A stretch of 64,000 nt of DNA, taken from positions 1-64,000 of the forward strand of contig JBCFAO010000003.1 of NCBI GenBank assembly GCA_038562165.1, read 5' to 3'. This DNA is from WRMS01 sp038562165 (GTDB lineage Bacteria > Bacillota > Peptococcia > DRI-13 > UBA5745). Positions 6,463-14,814 of the stretch are shown here, piece after piece. Within the stretch, counting starts at the first letter, position 1. Every line of letters starts with the position of its first letter. The notes under the pieces were generated by a model that was not told the origin of the DNA, did not search any database, and saw only the letters and a program-made list of their open reading frames with translations. The position numbers and the translations under genes are program-made.

Positions 6463-7677
6463 ATGAGAGATATTACGGATAATATGACAGACAAGGCCAT
6501 AGTAAATACCACAAAAAAATGGTATAGCGCCAATCAAAGATATTTGCGCTGCGGCTATACTACCGGCACCTGCGCCGCCGCCGCCGCCAAGGCAGCGGCC
6601 TGGCTGCTTTTGACCGGCCAAAAGCCGGAGCAAGTCACCATCAAAACCCCCAAAGGGCCGGAAATCGTCATTGATGTGGCGGAGGCCGGCCGGCAAGCAG
6701 GGGAGGACGGTCTGGACGCCGCCACCTGCGCCGTAAAAAAAGACAGCGGCGACGATCCCGATATTACCAACGGTATCCTGGTTTACGCTACGGTAAGACC
6801 TGAGCCCTCAGGGGCGATGCTCATCGACGGCGGCGCCGGCGTAGGCCGGGTGACGAAACCGGGCCTGGACCAGCCTGTGGGCATGGCGGCCATCAACAGC
6901 ACTCCCCGCCAAATGATTGCCCAGGCTCTCCGGGAAGTCTGCGAGGCTGCCGGTTACAGCGGCGGCCTGTCGGCGGTTATCTCTATCCCCGCAGGCGAAG
7001 CTTTGGCTGCCCGCACTTTCAATCCCCGGCTGGGCATCAGCGGCGGCCTCTCCATATTAGGCACCAGCGGCATTGTGGAACCCATGAGCGACAGCGCCCT
7101 CATCGATACCATCCGGGTAGAGCTGCGGGTATTGGCTGCTGCCGGCCGCAGCAGCGTTATTCTCACCCCCGGCAATTACGGCGAATCCTTTCTGCTGGAC
7201 CGCCTGAATGGCCCTGAGGGCCCGGAGGCCGTTTTTACCAGCACCATTATCAAGTGCAGCAATTTCATCGGCGACAGCATAGCCGCCGCCGTGGAATGCG
7301 GTTTTCGCCGCATCTTGCTGGCGGGCCACATCGGCAAGCTGGTCAAATTGGCCATCGGCCTGATGAATACCCATTCCCGTTACGGCGACGGGCGGCTGGA
7401 AACCTTGGTCACCTGCGCTTTAAAGGCCGGCGGCGATTTGGCTCTTTTGCGGCAGATAGCCGATTGCGCCACTACGGAAGCGGCCTTGACCTTGCTTGAA
7501 GAAGCGGGGCTGATGGCGGCGGTTGCCTTGGACCTTAAAGAGCGTATCGGCTTTTATTTAAGCCGCCAAATACCTGCCGATGCAGAAATCGGCTTTATCT
7601 GTTTTACCGGCGCCGGTTCCTTCCGCCCGGTATTTGAAAGCGGCAACGTGGCCCAACTATTGGAAAACTGGCAGTAA
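6463..7677 (+). CDS. cbiD: Cobalt-precorrin-5B C1-methyltransferase
   Basis: Methylates C1 after loss of the C2 fragment in ring contraction. The family signature LRCGYTTGTCAAAAAKAAA is at about residues 27-45, after a short extra N-terminus; VTKPGLDQPVGMAAINSTP and LAGHIGKLVKLAIG are further CbiD motifs. 404 residues is slightly longer than common CbiD proteins, so the start might lie further in, but AGGAACAGGG precedes the chosen ATG. First gene of the plus-strand B12 run; followed by 225 bases holding two cloverleaf palindromes. Confidence 0.93.
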   Translation: MRDITDNMTDKAIVNTTKKWYSANQRYLRCGYTTGTCAAAAAKAAAWLLLTGQKPEQVTIKTPKGPEIVIDVAEAGRQAGEDGLDAATCAVKKDSGDDPDITNGILVYATVRPEPSGAMLIDGGAGVGRVTKPGLDQPVGMAAINSTPRQMIAQALREVCEAAGYSGGLSAVISIPAGEALAARTFNPRLGISGGLSILGTSGIVEPMSDSALIDTIRVELRVLAAAGRSSVILTPGNYGESFLLDRLNGPEGPEAVFTSTIIKCSNFIGDSIAAAVECGFRRILLAGHIGKLVKLAIGLMNTHSRYGDGRLETLVTCALKAGGDLALLRQIADCATTEAALTLLEEAGLMAAVALDLKERIGFYLSRQIPADAEIGFICFTGAGSFRPVFESGNVAQLLENWQ

Positions 7678-7680
7678 TAC

Positions 7681-7756
7681 TATTCTGCGATTAAAATATT
7701 CCCTATTTTAATCCGGCAATCTTTGATTGCCGCTGCGCAAGGGGCGCAGGCAGAAT
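7681..7756. other. Cloverleaf palindrome 1 (closed four-way junction)
   Basis: An outer stem, ATTCTGC at 7682-7688 pairing with GCAGAAT at 7750-7756, encloses three back-to-back perfect hairpins: 7689-7713 (10-bp AT-rich stem, loop TTCCC), 7714-7732 (8-bp stem CGGCAATC, loop TTT) and 7733-7749 (6-bp stem CTGCGC). No base is left unpaired at the junction. It could fold in RNA after cbiD or as extruded DNA on either strand. No coding capacity. Confidence 0.85.
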
Positions 7757-7759
7757 GGC

Positions 7760-7846
7760 ATATATACTAATCTGCGTGGGCTTTGCCCACTGCCGCACTT
7801 TTGCGGCAAATTAAAACGAAAGTTTTAATTGCGGATTAGTATATAT
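7760..7846. other. Cloverleaf palindrome 2 (closed four-way junction, mirror orientation)
   Basis: An outer 16-bp stem (7760-7775 with 7831-7846, one wobble) encloses three perfect hairpins: 7776-7790 (GTGGGC, loop TTT), 7791-7808 (TGCCGCA, loop CTTT) and 7809-7830 (AATTAAAAC with GAAA tetraloop). Again no unpaired junction bases. Arm order read on the minus strand (AT-rich, mixed, GC-rich) matches palindrome 1 on the plus strand, so the two are mirror-image copies of one architecture with different stem sequences. Confidence 0.87.
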
Positions 7847-7902
7847 CTGACAAAGATCGTCATAGAATCAATCATATCTACAATAATACTGGAGGCTGAA
7901 TT

Positions 7903-8658
7903 ATGCTATATTTTGTGGGAGCCGGGCCGGGAGCGCCGGACTTGATTACCTTACGGGGCAAAAACCTTCTGGAACAGGCGGATGTCATCATCTATGCCGG
8001 TTCCTTGGTTAATCCCGCTTTGCTGGACTACGCCAAAGAGGATTGCCGGGTATACAACAGCGCCGAAATGACTTTGGATGAAGTCATCGCAGCCATCACC
8101 GAGGCCCATGGCCAAGGTAAAACCATTGTCCGGCTTCATACCGGCGACCCCTGCCTCTACGGCGCTATCCGGGAGCAGATGGACAGGCTGACGGCCTTAG
8201 GCATTCCTTATGAAAGCTGCCCCGGCGTGTCCAGCTTCTGCGGCGCTGCGGCAGCCCTCCAGGCCGAATACACTCTGCCGGGCATTTCCCAAAGCGTAAT
8301 CATCACCCGCATGGCCGGCCGGACCCCTGTGCCCGCTAAGGAAAGCATTGCTTCCTTTGCCGCCCACGGGGCTACTATGGTTATCTTTTTGAGCACTTCC
8401 CTGCTGGAAGAGCTGAGCCGGGAGCTGATCCAAGGAGGCTACCGTCAGGATACGCCGGCAGCCATCGTCTACAAGGCCACCTGGCCCGAGGAGATGGTGC
8501 TGCGGGGTACTGTGGGCACTTTGGCGGCAATGGCCTCAGCTCACGGTATTACCAATACCGCTTTGATTCTGGTGGGCAAGTTTTTAGGTGATGATTATGA
8601 GCTTTCCCGGCTTTATGCCGCCGATTTCACTACCGGTTTCCGGCAAGCCAAAGAGTAA
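7903..8658 (+). CDS. cbiF: Cobalt-precorrin-4 C11-methyltransferase
   Basis: SAM-dependent methylase of 251 residues acting at C11. MLYFVGAGPGAPDLITLRGK is the SAM loop, RLHTGDPCLYGAIREQMD the second family motif, and GRTPVPAKE is typical of CbiF/CobM. ATG preceded by TGGAGG. It starts 225 bases after cbiD, beyond the cloverleaf palindromes, and is followed by a 535-base gap filled with modular repeats before cbiG, so an internal promoter for cbiG onward is possible. Confidence 0.94.
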   Translation: MLYFVGAGPGAPDLITLRGKNLLEQADVIIYAGSLVNPALLDYAKEDCRVYNSAEMTLDEVIAAITEAHGQGKTIVRLHTGDPCLYGAIREQMDRLTALGIPYESCPGVSSFCGAAAALQAEYTLPGISQSVIITRMAGRTPVPAKESIASFAAHGATMVIFLSTSLLEELSRELIQGGYRQDTPAAIVYKATWPEEMVLRGTVGTLAAMASAHGITNTALILVGKFLGDDYELSRLYAADFTTGFRQAKE

Positions 8659-8712
8659 AACCCCAGCCATTGGAGGCCCAATGTCATTTAGTTTAGAAGC
8701 CAAGCAGAGAAA

Positions 8713-9110
8713 GCAGGTTTGTTTCCGTTTCCTTAGGCTAACTGCTCAAAAATCGAAGTTATGTTCCGGCAGACAGCGGAATTAACCTGAAATCAGGGAT
8801 GGAATGCACAAAAATCGAAGTTGTGTGGTGGAATACAGGGCGATATAAGGCAAACTCCAGTAATTTAAACAAAATATAGCTGCACAACTTCGATTTTTGT
8901 GCAGTTAGCGCCGCAAAACAGCCTTGAAGCGGTTAAACTCATCGCACAACTTCGATTTTTGAGCAAAATTTCAAGTTTAAAGTGTGCTGTTGCTTCAAAA
9001 CAGGGCACTCCTCCTATCCGCGACACTATATACAGCCCAATACAGTTATTTGCAGCGAAAAGTGGTGTTCCAAACACTGTTTGGACACTTTAAACTTGAA
9101 ATTTTGCGCA
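8713..9110. repeat. Modular intergenic repeat, locus 2 (B and C modules)
   Basis: A partial A module (8713-8722) and the conserved spacer ending GGCTAAC lead into B modules: forward at 8744-8765 and 8806-8826, reverse at 8882-8902 and 8944-8964, symmetric about 8854. The last B module shares its end (GAGC, 8961-8964) with a C module, GAGCAAAATTTCAAGTTTAA at 8961-8980, whose inverted partner ends at 9110. The C centre resembles that at 21044-21121. This fills the 535-base gap between cbiF and cbiG; I see no gene in it. Confidence 0.82.
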
Positions 9111-9193
9111 TTTTTCAGGCGCCGTGCCCTAAGCAGCAGCAGGTTTCAGCTTTGCAGGCAATACCCATACATTCCAACGATAGGAAGGCTTCT

Positions 9194-10474
9194 ATGAAAG
9201 AGACCATGGCTGTCATCGCCTTTACCGGCCAGGGCCGGCAATTGGCTCAAAAGCTGATAGCCGGCTTAAAGGAAAATCCGCCCGGCGGTTCAGGCTGCAA
9301 TATTACCGGCTACGCAACTCAAGAGAAGACAGGGGCTGCCGGGGATCAAAGCATCGGCGCCTTTACGCCTTCTGCTGATTTGACGCCTGCCGACAGCCTT
9401 ATTAGCTTTGCCAGCCTCCGGGAGTTGGTGCGGGAGCTATGGTCCCAAAGCCGGGCTTTGATTTTTATCGGCGCCTGCGGCATCGCCGTCAGGAGCATTG
9501 CACCTTATGTCAAAGATAAGACCCGGGATCCTGCCGTGCTGGTTTTGGACGAAAAAGGCCGCTTTGTCATCTCCCTTCTGTCGGGCCATATCGGCGGCGC
9601 CAACGAGCTCACCCTGGCAATAGCCGGCCTCGTCGGCGCCCAGCCGGTGATCACCACCGCCACCGATATTAATCAGGTCTTTGCCGTTGATAGCTGGGCA
9701 ATAAAGGCCGGGCTGCATATTGTCAATCCTCAGGTCATCAAAGAGATTTCCGGCAGCCTGCTGGCCGGCCGGCCGGTGGGTTTAATCAGCCAATACCCGA
9801 TTAAAGGCCCCCTGCCTGCCGGTCTAGAGGATTTGTCCTCTTCTTCCGGCAGCCAAAGCCGCTCCGGCAAACAAAGCTGCTCCGGCAGCCAAGCCAGGCC
9901 GCAGGCCGGTATCCGCATTGCTTCCGCCGTCGAGACTGAGGCTTTTCCGGAAAATCCTGAGTCCTTCGATACCCCGGAAACCGCGGATTCAGCGGATATT
10001 CCGGAAAGCTCAACTTTCACCTTCACGTTAAATCTTCTGCCCAAAAACCTGGTTCTGGGCTGCGGCTGCCGCCGGGGCACCTCAGAAGCTCAAATCAGGG
10101 AGGCGGTATTTACCGTTTTACAGCAGTATAATCTTTCTCCCCGGCGTCTGCGGCTGATCAGTTCCATCGATTTAAAAAGAGATGAGAAAGGGCTGCTGGA
10201 TTTTGCGGCGGCAATGGAGTTGCCCCTGGTCTTTTTTTCTGCGGATCAACTGGCCCAAGCTCCCGGAGATTTCACGCCTTCGGCTTACGTCAAAGAGGTC
10301 ACCGGCGTCGATAACGTCTGCGAGCGCAGCGCCCTTTTGGGGGCCAGGCGTTTTGCGGAAGGCCGGGATAGCTTGGAAGGCAACGCCACAGGCAGGCTGC
10401 TGATTCCCAAAACGCCTTTAAACGGCGTTACCGTAGCCGTTTATGAACAAGATTTCACCGTAATATTTCCTTAG
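9194..10474 (+). CDS. cbiG: Cobalt-precorrin-5A hydrolase
   Basis: Opens the ring-A delta-lactone and releases acetaldehyde, preparing the substrate for CbiD. The central signature LLSGHIGGANELTLAIAGL followed by TTATDINQ is present; the C-terminal domain carries LVLGCGCRRGTS. Between the domains, at about residues 212-273, is a Ser/Gly/Gln then acidic low-complexity insertion with a near-repeat SGSQ pattern, not expected in CbiG. The ATG at 9194 follows AGGAAGG; the longer frame runs back into the repeat locus. CbiH follows after 10 bases. Confidence 0.92.
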   Translation: MKETMAVIAFTGQGRQLAQKLIAGLKENPPGGSGCNITGYATQEKTGAAGDQSIGAFTPSADLTPADSLISFASLRELVRELWSQSRALIFIGACGIAVRSIAPYVKDKTRDPAVLVLDEKGRFVISLLSGHIGGANELTLAIAGLVGAQPVITTATDINQVFAVDSWAIKAGLHIVNPQVIKEISGSLLAGRPVGLISQYPIKGPLPAGLEDLSSSSGSQSRSGKQSCSGSQARPQAGIRIASAVETEAFPENPESFDTPETADSADIPESSTFTFTLNLLPKNLVLGCGCRRGTSEAQIREAVFTVLQQYNLSPRRLRLISSIDLKRDEKGLLDFAAAMELPLVFFSADQLAQAPGDFTPSAYVKEVTGVDNVCERSALLGARRFAEGRDSLEGNATGRLLIPKTPLNGVTVAVYEQDFTVIFP

Positions 10475-10484
10475 GAGGGTTTTT

Positions 10485-11228
10485 ATGGGCAAGCTTTTTG
10501 TTACCGGTTTCGGGCCGGGAAATCCCGAAAACATGACTTACGCCTGCCGCCAGGCTTTGGAGGCGGCAGAGGTAATCGTGGGCTATTCCGGCTACGTGGA
10601 TCTGGTAAAGCCCCTCTATCCATCAAAAACTTATATGGATACACCGATGATGGGTGAGGTGGAGCGCTGCAAAGAAGCCTTGGCCCAGGCCGCCGCCGGT
10701 TTCACTGTAGCCGTGGTATGCAGCGGCGACAGCGGTATCTACGGCATGGCCAGCCTGATCTATGAGTTGTCTGAAACGGCAGCCCCCGGTAATGAGGCTG
10801 TGGAAATTATTGTGGTGCCCGGGATCACGGCTGCCGCCAGCGGCGGCGCATTATTGGGAGCCCCCCTGTCCCATGACTTTGTTACCATCAGCTTAAGCGA
10901 TCTGCTGACGCCCTGGGAGCTTATCGAAAAGCGCTTGGCTGCCGCTGCGGCTGGGGATTTTGTTCTTTGCATTTATAATCCCGGCAGCATAAAACGCCAC
11001 GACTATCTGCAAAAAGCCTGTGATATTCTGCTGCAGCAAAAAGCGCCGGATACAGTTTGCGGCTGCGTTAAAAATATCGGCCGTTCCGGCGAGGAGGCTT
11101 TCGTCACCAGCCTGGCCCAGCTTCGCAATACAAAGGTAGATATGTTTACCACCGTTTTTATCGGCAACTCCCGCACCAGAGAAATCGGCGGCAAAATGGT
11201 GACGCCCAGAGGATATTTTCATGACTAG
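10485..11228 (+). CDS. cbiH: Cobalt-precorrin-3B C17-methyltransferase (ring contraction)
   Basis: 247-residue methylase that contracts the macrocycle. KLFVTGFGPGNPENMTYACR is the SAM loop, VVCSGDSGIYGMASLIYEL the family core and VVPGITAAASGGALLGAPLS the next motif. AGGAGG lies just before the ATG. Its end overlaps cbiJ by 8 bases, showing tight coupling. Confidence 0.95.
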   Translation: MGKLFVTGFGPGNPENMTYACRQALEAAEVIVGYSGYVDLVKPLYPSKTYMDTPMMGEVERCKEALAQAAAGFTVAVVCSGDSGIYGMASLIYELSETAAPGNEAVEIIVVPGITAAASGGALLGAPLSHDFVTISLSDLLTPWELIEKRLAAAAAGDFVLCIYNPGSIKRHDYLQKACDILLQQKAPDTVCGCVKNIGRSGEEAFVTSLAQLRNTKVDMFTTVFIGNSRTREIGGKMVTPRGYFHD

Positions 11229-12060
11229 CATCCTGCTTTTTGGCGGCACTACCGAAGGCCGGCAGCTTTGCGATTTTTTGCGGCAAAAGGGTATTGAAGC
11301 TACGGTTTGCGTAGCCTCAGCCTATGGTGAGGAGCAGATTACCGCCGGCGCCAACCTGCAGATTCTGGCCCAGAGGCTGGACAAAGCTGCTATGGTTGAG
11401 TTGATCCGCCGGGAAAGGCCCCGGCTGGTCATTGACGCCACCCACCCCTACGCTACAGAAGTGAGCCGCAATATCCGGGAGGCTTGCCGGGAGGCCCAGG
11501 CTGGCGAAACCGCCGCTTCCCTTCCCGCCGCTTCTCTTCCCAGCCCTTCCGGCGCCGCCGAGGCTTCCCATGCCAACGCTTACGCCGCCTATGTCAGAGT
11601 CCTGCGGCAAAAAGCCGATACGGCCCTGGCAGGCTGCCGTTGCTGCGGCACCCTGGAAGAAATTATTGCTCATCTCAATCAAAGGGAGGACAAAGCTTTT
11701 ATCGCTTTAGGAGCAAAAGAAGCTGCCGCCCTTACCAACGTCAAAAATTTTGACCGGCGCCTTTACCTTCGCATCCTGCCTGCCCTGGATAGCTTAGAAG
11801 GCTGTCTGCGCCTTGGTTATCCCGCTAAGCATCTTATCTGCATGCAGGGTCCCTTTTCCGAGGAGCTCAATCGGGCCATGTTCCGGGAAACCCAAGCCGC
11901 CATTTTGGTGACGAAGGAGTCCGGGCCCAGCGGTGGCTTTCAGGAAAAAGTGGCGGCTGCCCAGGCCTTAGGTATGGAGATACTTTTATGGTCCCGCGCC
12001 GGCGAAGAAGAAGGCTGCAGCTTGTCTGAAGTTATGGCCAGGATCGAGGAAACAAGATGA
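11221..12060 (+). CDS. cbiJ: Cobalt-precorrin-6A reductase
   Basis: 279-residue NAD(P)H-dependent reductase of the CbiJ/CobK family. The nucleotide-binding start LLFGGTTEGRQLCDFLR and the substrate motif IDATHPYATEVSRNI are clear. An Ala/Ser/Pro-rich stretch of about 22 residues (near 99-120) looks like a small expansion between strands. Overlaps cbiH by 8 bases and the next gene by 4 (ATGA). Confidence 0.93.
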   Translation: MTSILLFGGTTEGRQLCDFLRQKGIEATVCVASAYGEEQITAGANLQILAQRLDKAAMVELIRRERPRLVIDATHPYATEVSRNIREACREAQAGETAASLPAASLPSPSGAAEASHANAYAAYVRVLRQKADTALAGCRCCGTLEEIIAHLNQREDKAFIALGAKEAAALTNVKNFDRRLYLRILPALDSLEGCLRLGYPAKHLICMQGPFSEELNRAMFRETQAAILVTKESGPSGGFQEKVAAAQALGMEILLWSRAGEEEGCSLSEVMARIEETR

Positions 12061-13337
12061 AACAGGTATTTATTATCGGCACCGGCCCTAATCCGGCCCA
12101 GGTCAGCGGCCGGGCTTTAGCCCATCTTCAAGAGGCGGAAGTATTGATCGGCGCTGCCCGTATGGTAGAGCCTTTCGCCTATTTGGGCAAAACCGTATAT
12201 CCCGTTTATCAGCCGGATAAAGTGGCCCAGGTTATCAAAGAAAGCAGCCATAGCCGCTTTGCGGTGCCCGTTTCCGGAGACGTAGGTTTTTTCAGCGCCG
12301 CCGCCGGCATCAACGAGGCTTTGCAGGAAGCAAACAACCGGGAAGCAGGCAACCGGGAAGGAGCCGGGCAGCAGCCGGGCCAGCAGGTGGAGGTTCACTT
12401 CATTCCCGGCCTTTCTTCCCTGGCCAGTTTTTTTGCCAAGCTGAAAATGGCCTGGCAGGATGCAGCTTTGCTTAGCCTCCATGGTGCCGCCGGCGATATT
12501 GCCGGCCAGGTTCGCCGCCACCGCAAAACCTTTTGCCTTACCGGCAATAACCTGCCGGAAATCGGGCAAACTCTGATCAATGCAGGCTACGGCTCTCTCC
12601 CCGTCTATATTGGCGAAAACCTTGACTACGAAAATGAGCAAATCACGAAAACCACGGTGGCAGCTTTAGCGGAGACTTCAAGGGCCTCTTTGGCTGTCTT
12701 GTTGATTATCAACGAGGATTTTGACAGCCGGGTCAGAGCGGGCATTGCCGACGAAGAGTTTTTCCGGGGCGATATCCCTATGACTAAGGCCGAAGTCCGG
12801 GCGGTAACCCTGGCTAAGCTGGCTGTCTCTCCCGGCGATATTTGCTATGATATCGGCGCCGGCACCGGCTCGGTGACCGTAGAAATGGCTTTAGCCGCTT
12901 ATGGCGGCCAGGTATTTGCCATAGAGCAAAAGGGTGAGGCCATAGCTTTAATTGAAGAAAACTGCCGCCGTTTTCACGTAGGCAATGTGACGCCGATTTT
13001 AGGCCAGGCTCCCGCAGCTTTGGCTACACTGGAAGCTTTGGAAAAGCTGCCTGCCGCCGACGTGGTTTTTATCGGCGGCTCCGGCGGCCGCATGAAAGAA
13101 ATTCTGGAATACGTGACCGCCAGAAATCCCCGGGTAAGGATTGCTATCAATGCTATTGCCCTGGAAAACCTGGCCTCTTCCCTGGAGCTTCTCACGGCTT
13201 TAGGCTTGCCGGCCATAGAGGTGATCCAGGTCAGCGTAGCAAAAGCCAATAAAGTAGCGGAGCTGCATATGATGATGGCCCAAAACCCCATTTTTATCAT
13301 CAGCGCCGGCGGCAAAAGGAGTGACAGCCATGCTTAA
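12057..13337 (+). CDS. cobL: Fused CbiE-CbiT: precorrin-6Y/7 C5,15-methyltransferase (decarboxylating)
   Basis: Two domains in 426 residues. CbiE (about 1-215) begins VFIIGTGPNPAQVSGRAL and methylates C5; CbiT (about 235-426) has IPMTKAEVRAV and the Rossmann SAM motif CYDIGAGTGSVTVEMA, methylating C15 with decarboxylation. Inside CbiE (about residues 94-112) is an Asn/Arg/Glu/Gly then Gln-rich stretch with a repeated NREAGNRE pattern. The gene is coupled to cbiJ (ATGA overlap) and overlaps cbiA by 8 bases. Confidence 0.94.
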   Translation: MKQVFIIGTGPNPAQVSGRALAHLQEAEVLIGAARMVEPFAYLGKTVYPVYQPDKVAQVIKESSHSRFAVPVSGDVGFFSAAAGINEALQEANNREAGNREGAGQQPGQQVEVHFIPGLSSLASFFAKLKMAWQDAALLSLHGAAGDIAGQVRRHRKTFCLTGNNLPEIGQTLINAGYGSLPVYIGENLDYENEQITKTTVAALAETSRASLAVLLIINEDFDSRVRAGIADEEFFRGDIPMTKAEVRAVTLAKLAVSPGDICYDIGAGTGSVTVEMALAAYGGQVFAIEQKGEAIALIEENCRRFHVGNVTPILGQAPAALATLEALEKLPAADVVFIGGSGGRMKEILEYVTARNPRVRIAINAIALENLASSLELLTALGLPAIEVIQVSVAKANKVAELHMMMAQNPIFIISAGGKRSDSHA

Positions 13338-14802
13338 AACAGTTCCCCGGGTATTGGTGGCCGGCACCCATAGCGGCTGCGGCAAAACAACGGTAACCTG
13401 CGCTCTGCTGGCGGCGTTGAAAGCCAGGCAGTTAGGTGTGGGAGCCTTCAAATGCGGCCCCGACTATATTGATCCCATGTTTCACCGGGAGGCCATCGGC
13501 ATTACCTCCCATAACCTGGATCCTTTTTTTTGCGAAGAAAACCTGCTGCGGCAGCTGCTGACTGCCGGCGCCGGCGGGGATATCAGCGTTATTGAAGGGG
13601 TTATGGGCTATTACGACGGTATCGGCTTGACCCACCGGGCCAGCACTTTTGAGGTGGCCTCTATTACGGAGACCCCGGTCATTCTGGTAGTCAACGCTAA
13701 AGGCATGGGCAATTCCGTCTGCGCCCTCCTGAAAGGCTTTACCGAATACTTTGCCAACTCCCGGATCAAAGGCGTTATTTTTAACGGCATATCCGGCCCT
13801 ATGTATAAAGCCCTCAGCGAAAGTATTGCTTCCTTTGACCTGATTCCCCTGGGCTATCTGCCCCACCGGCCGGAATTAGCCATTGAAAGCCGCCATCTTG
13901 GTCTGATCACTGCCGCCGAAATTCCCGATATCCGGGCTAAACTGGATAAACTGGCGGCTCTGGCAGCAGAGACTTTGGATATTGACGGTATTCTCCGGCT
14001 GGCAGCCGCTGCTCCGGACGTCCGCAGCAGTGAAGAATTAGCCGGGTTTGGCAGCCAAAGCAGCCTAATCAGCTCAAGCAGCCCAAGCAGTCAAGACAAT
14101 CTAAGCGGGCAAAGCAGTCCAAGCAGCTTAAGCAGCCCCGGCAGTCCCGGAAAGTCGGTTACTCAAGGCACCCGCAATAGCCGCCGCCCCCGGATTGCCG
14201 TGGCTAGGGATGAGGCTTTTTGCTTTATTTATACCGAAAACATCGAGCTTTTGCAGACTATGGGCTGCGATATCGCCTATTTCAGCCCTTTGCGGGATAA
14301 AGCCTTGCCCGCCGGCAGCACTGGGCTTTATCTTTGCGGCGGCTACCCGGAGCTTCATAGCCAGGCTTTGTCTGCCAATATAGAGCTGCTGGCCGACTTG
14401 CGCCGGCAGATACAGTCCGGTCTGCCCACCATTGCCGAATGCGGCGGCTTTATGTATCTTCATGAGCAGTTGGATGGCAATCCCATGGCGGCTGTCATTG
14501 CCGGCAATGCTTTTAAAACCGGTTCCTTGCAGCGCTTCGGCTATATCACCCTCACCGCCGGAGCAGACAATTTGCTTCTGGCGGCCGGGGAAAGTGTCAG
14601 GGCCCACGAGTTCCATTATTGGGACAGCGGCAATCCCGGCGCCGGCTTTCAGGCGGCCAAGGCCGGCAGCGCCAAAGCCTGGCCCTGCGTCCATGCTACG
14701 GAAACGCTCTACGCCGGTTTTCCCCATCTCTATTTCTATGCCAATCCTGCTATGGCGGAGCGCTTTGTTGAGGCAGCCGGCCATTATGCGGCAGGCCGAT
14801 AG
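13330..14802 (+). CDS. cbiA: Cobyrinate a,c-diamide synthase
   Basis: Glutamine-dependent amidation of the a and c carboxylates using ATP. P-loop VAGTHSGCGKTTVTCAL is at about residues 9-25; FKCGPDYIDPMFH follows; the class I glutaminase nucleophile is Cys371 in IAECGGFMYLHEQ. Between synthetase and glutaminase domains, about residues 236-285, is a striking Ser-rich linker (multiple SSPSS and SGQSS units). The ATG at 13330 was preferred because AGGAG lies 8 bases upstream; a GTG at 13321 is also in frame. Confidence 0.94.
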   Translation: MLKTVPRVLVAGTHSGCGKTTVTCALLAALKARQLGVGAFKCGPDYIDPMFHREAIGITSHNLDPFFCEENLLRQLLTAGAGGDISVIEGVMGYYDGIGLTHRASTFEVASITETPVILVVNAKGMGNSVCALLKGFTEYFANSRIKGVIFNGISGPMYKALSESIASFDLIPLGYLPHRPELAIESRHLGLITAAEIPDIRAKLDKLAALAAETLDIDGILRLAAAAPDVRSSEELAGFGSQSSLISSSSPSSQDNLSGQSSPSSLSSPGSPGKSVTQGTRNSRRPRIAVARDEAFCFIYTENIELLQTMGCDIAYFSPLRDKALPAGSTGLYLCGGYPELHSQALSANIELLADLRRQIQSGLPTIAECGGFMYLHEQLDGNPMAAVIAGNAFKTGSLQRFGYITLTAGADNLLLAAGESVRAHEFHYWDSGNPGAGFQAAKAGSAKAWPCVHATETLYAGFPHLYFYANPAMAERFVEAAGHYAAGR

Positions 14803-14814
14803 AGGGATTTGATC

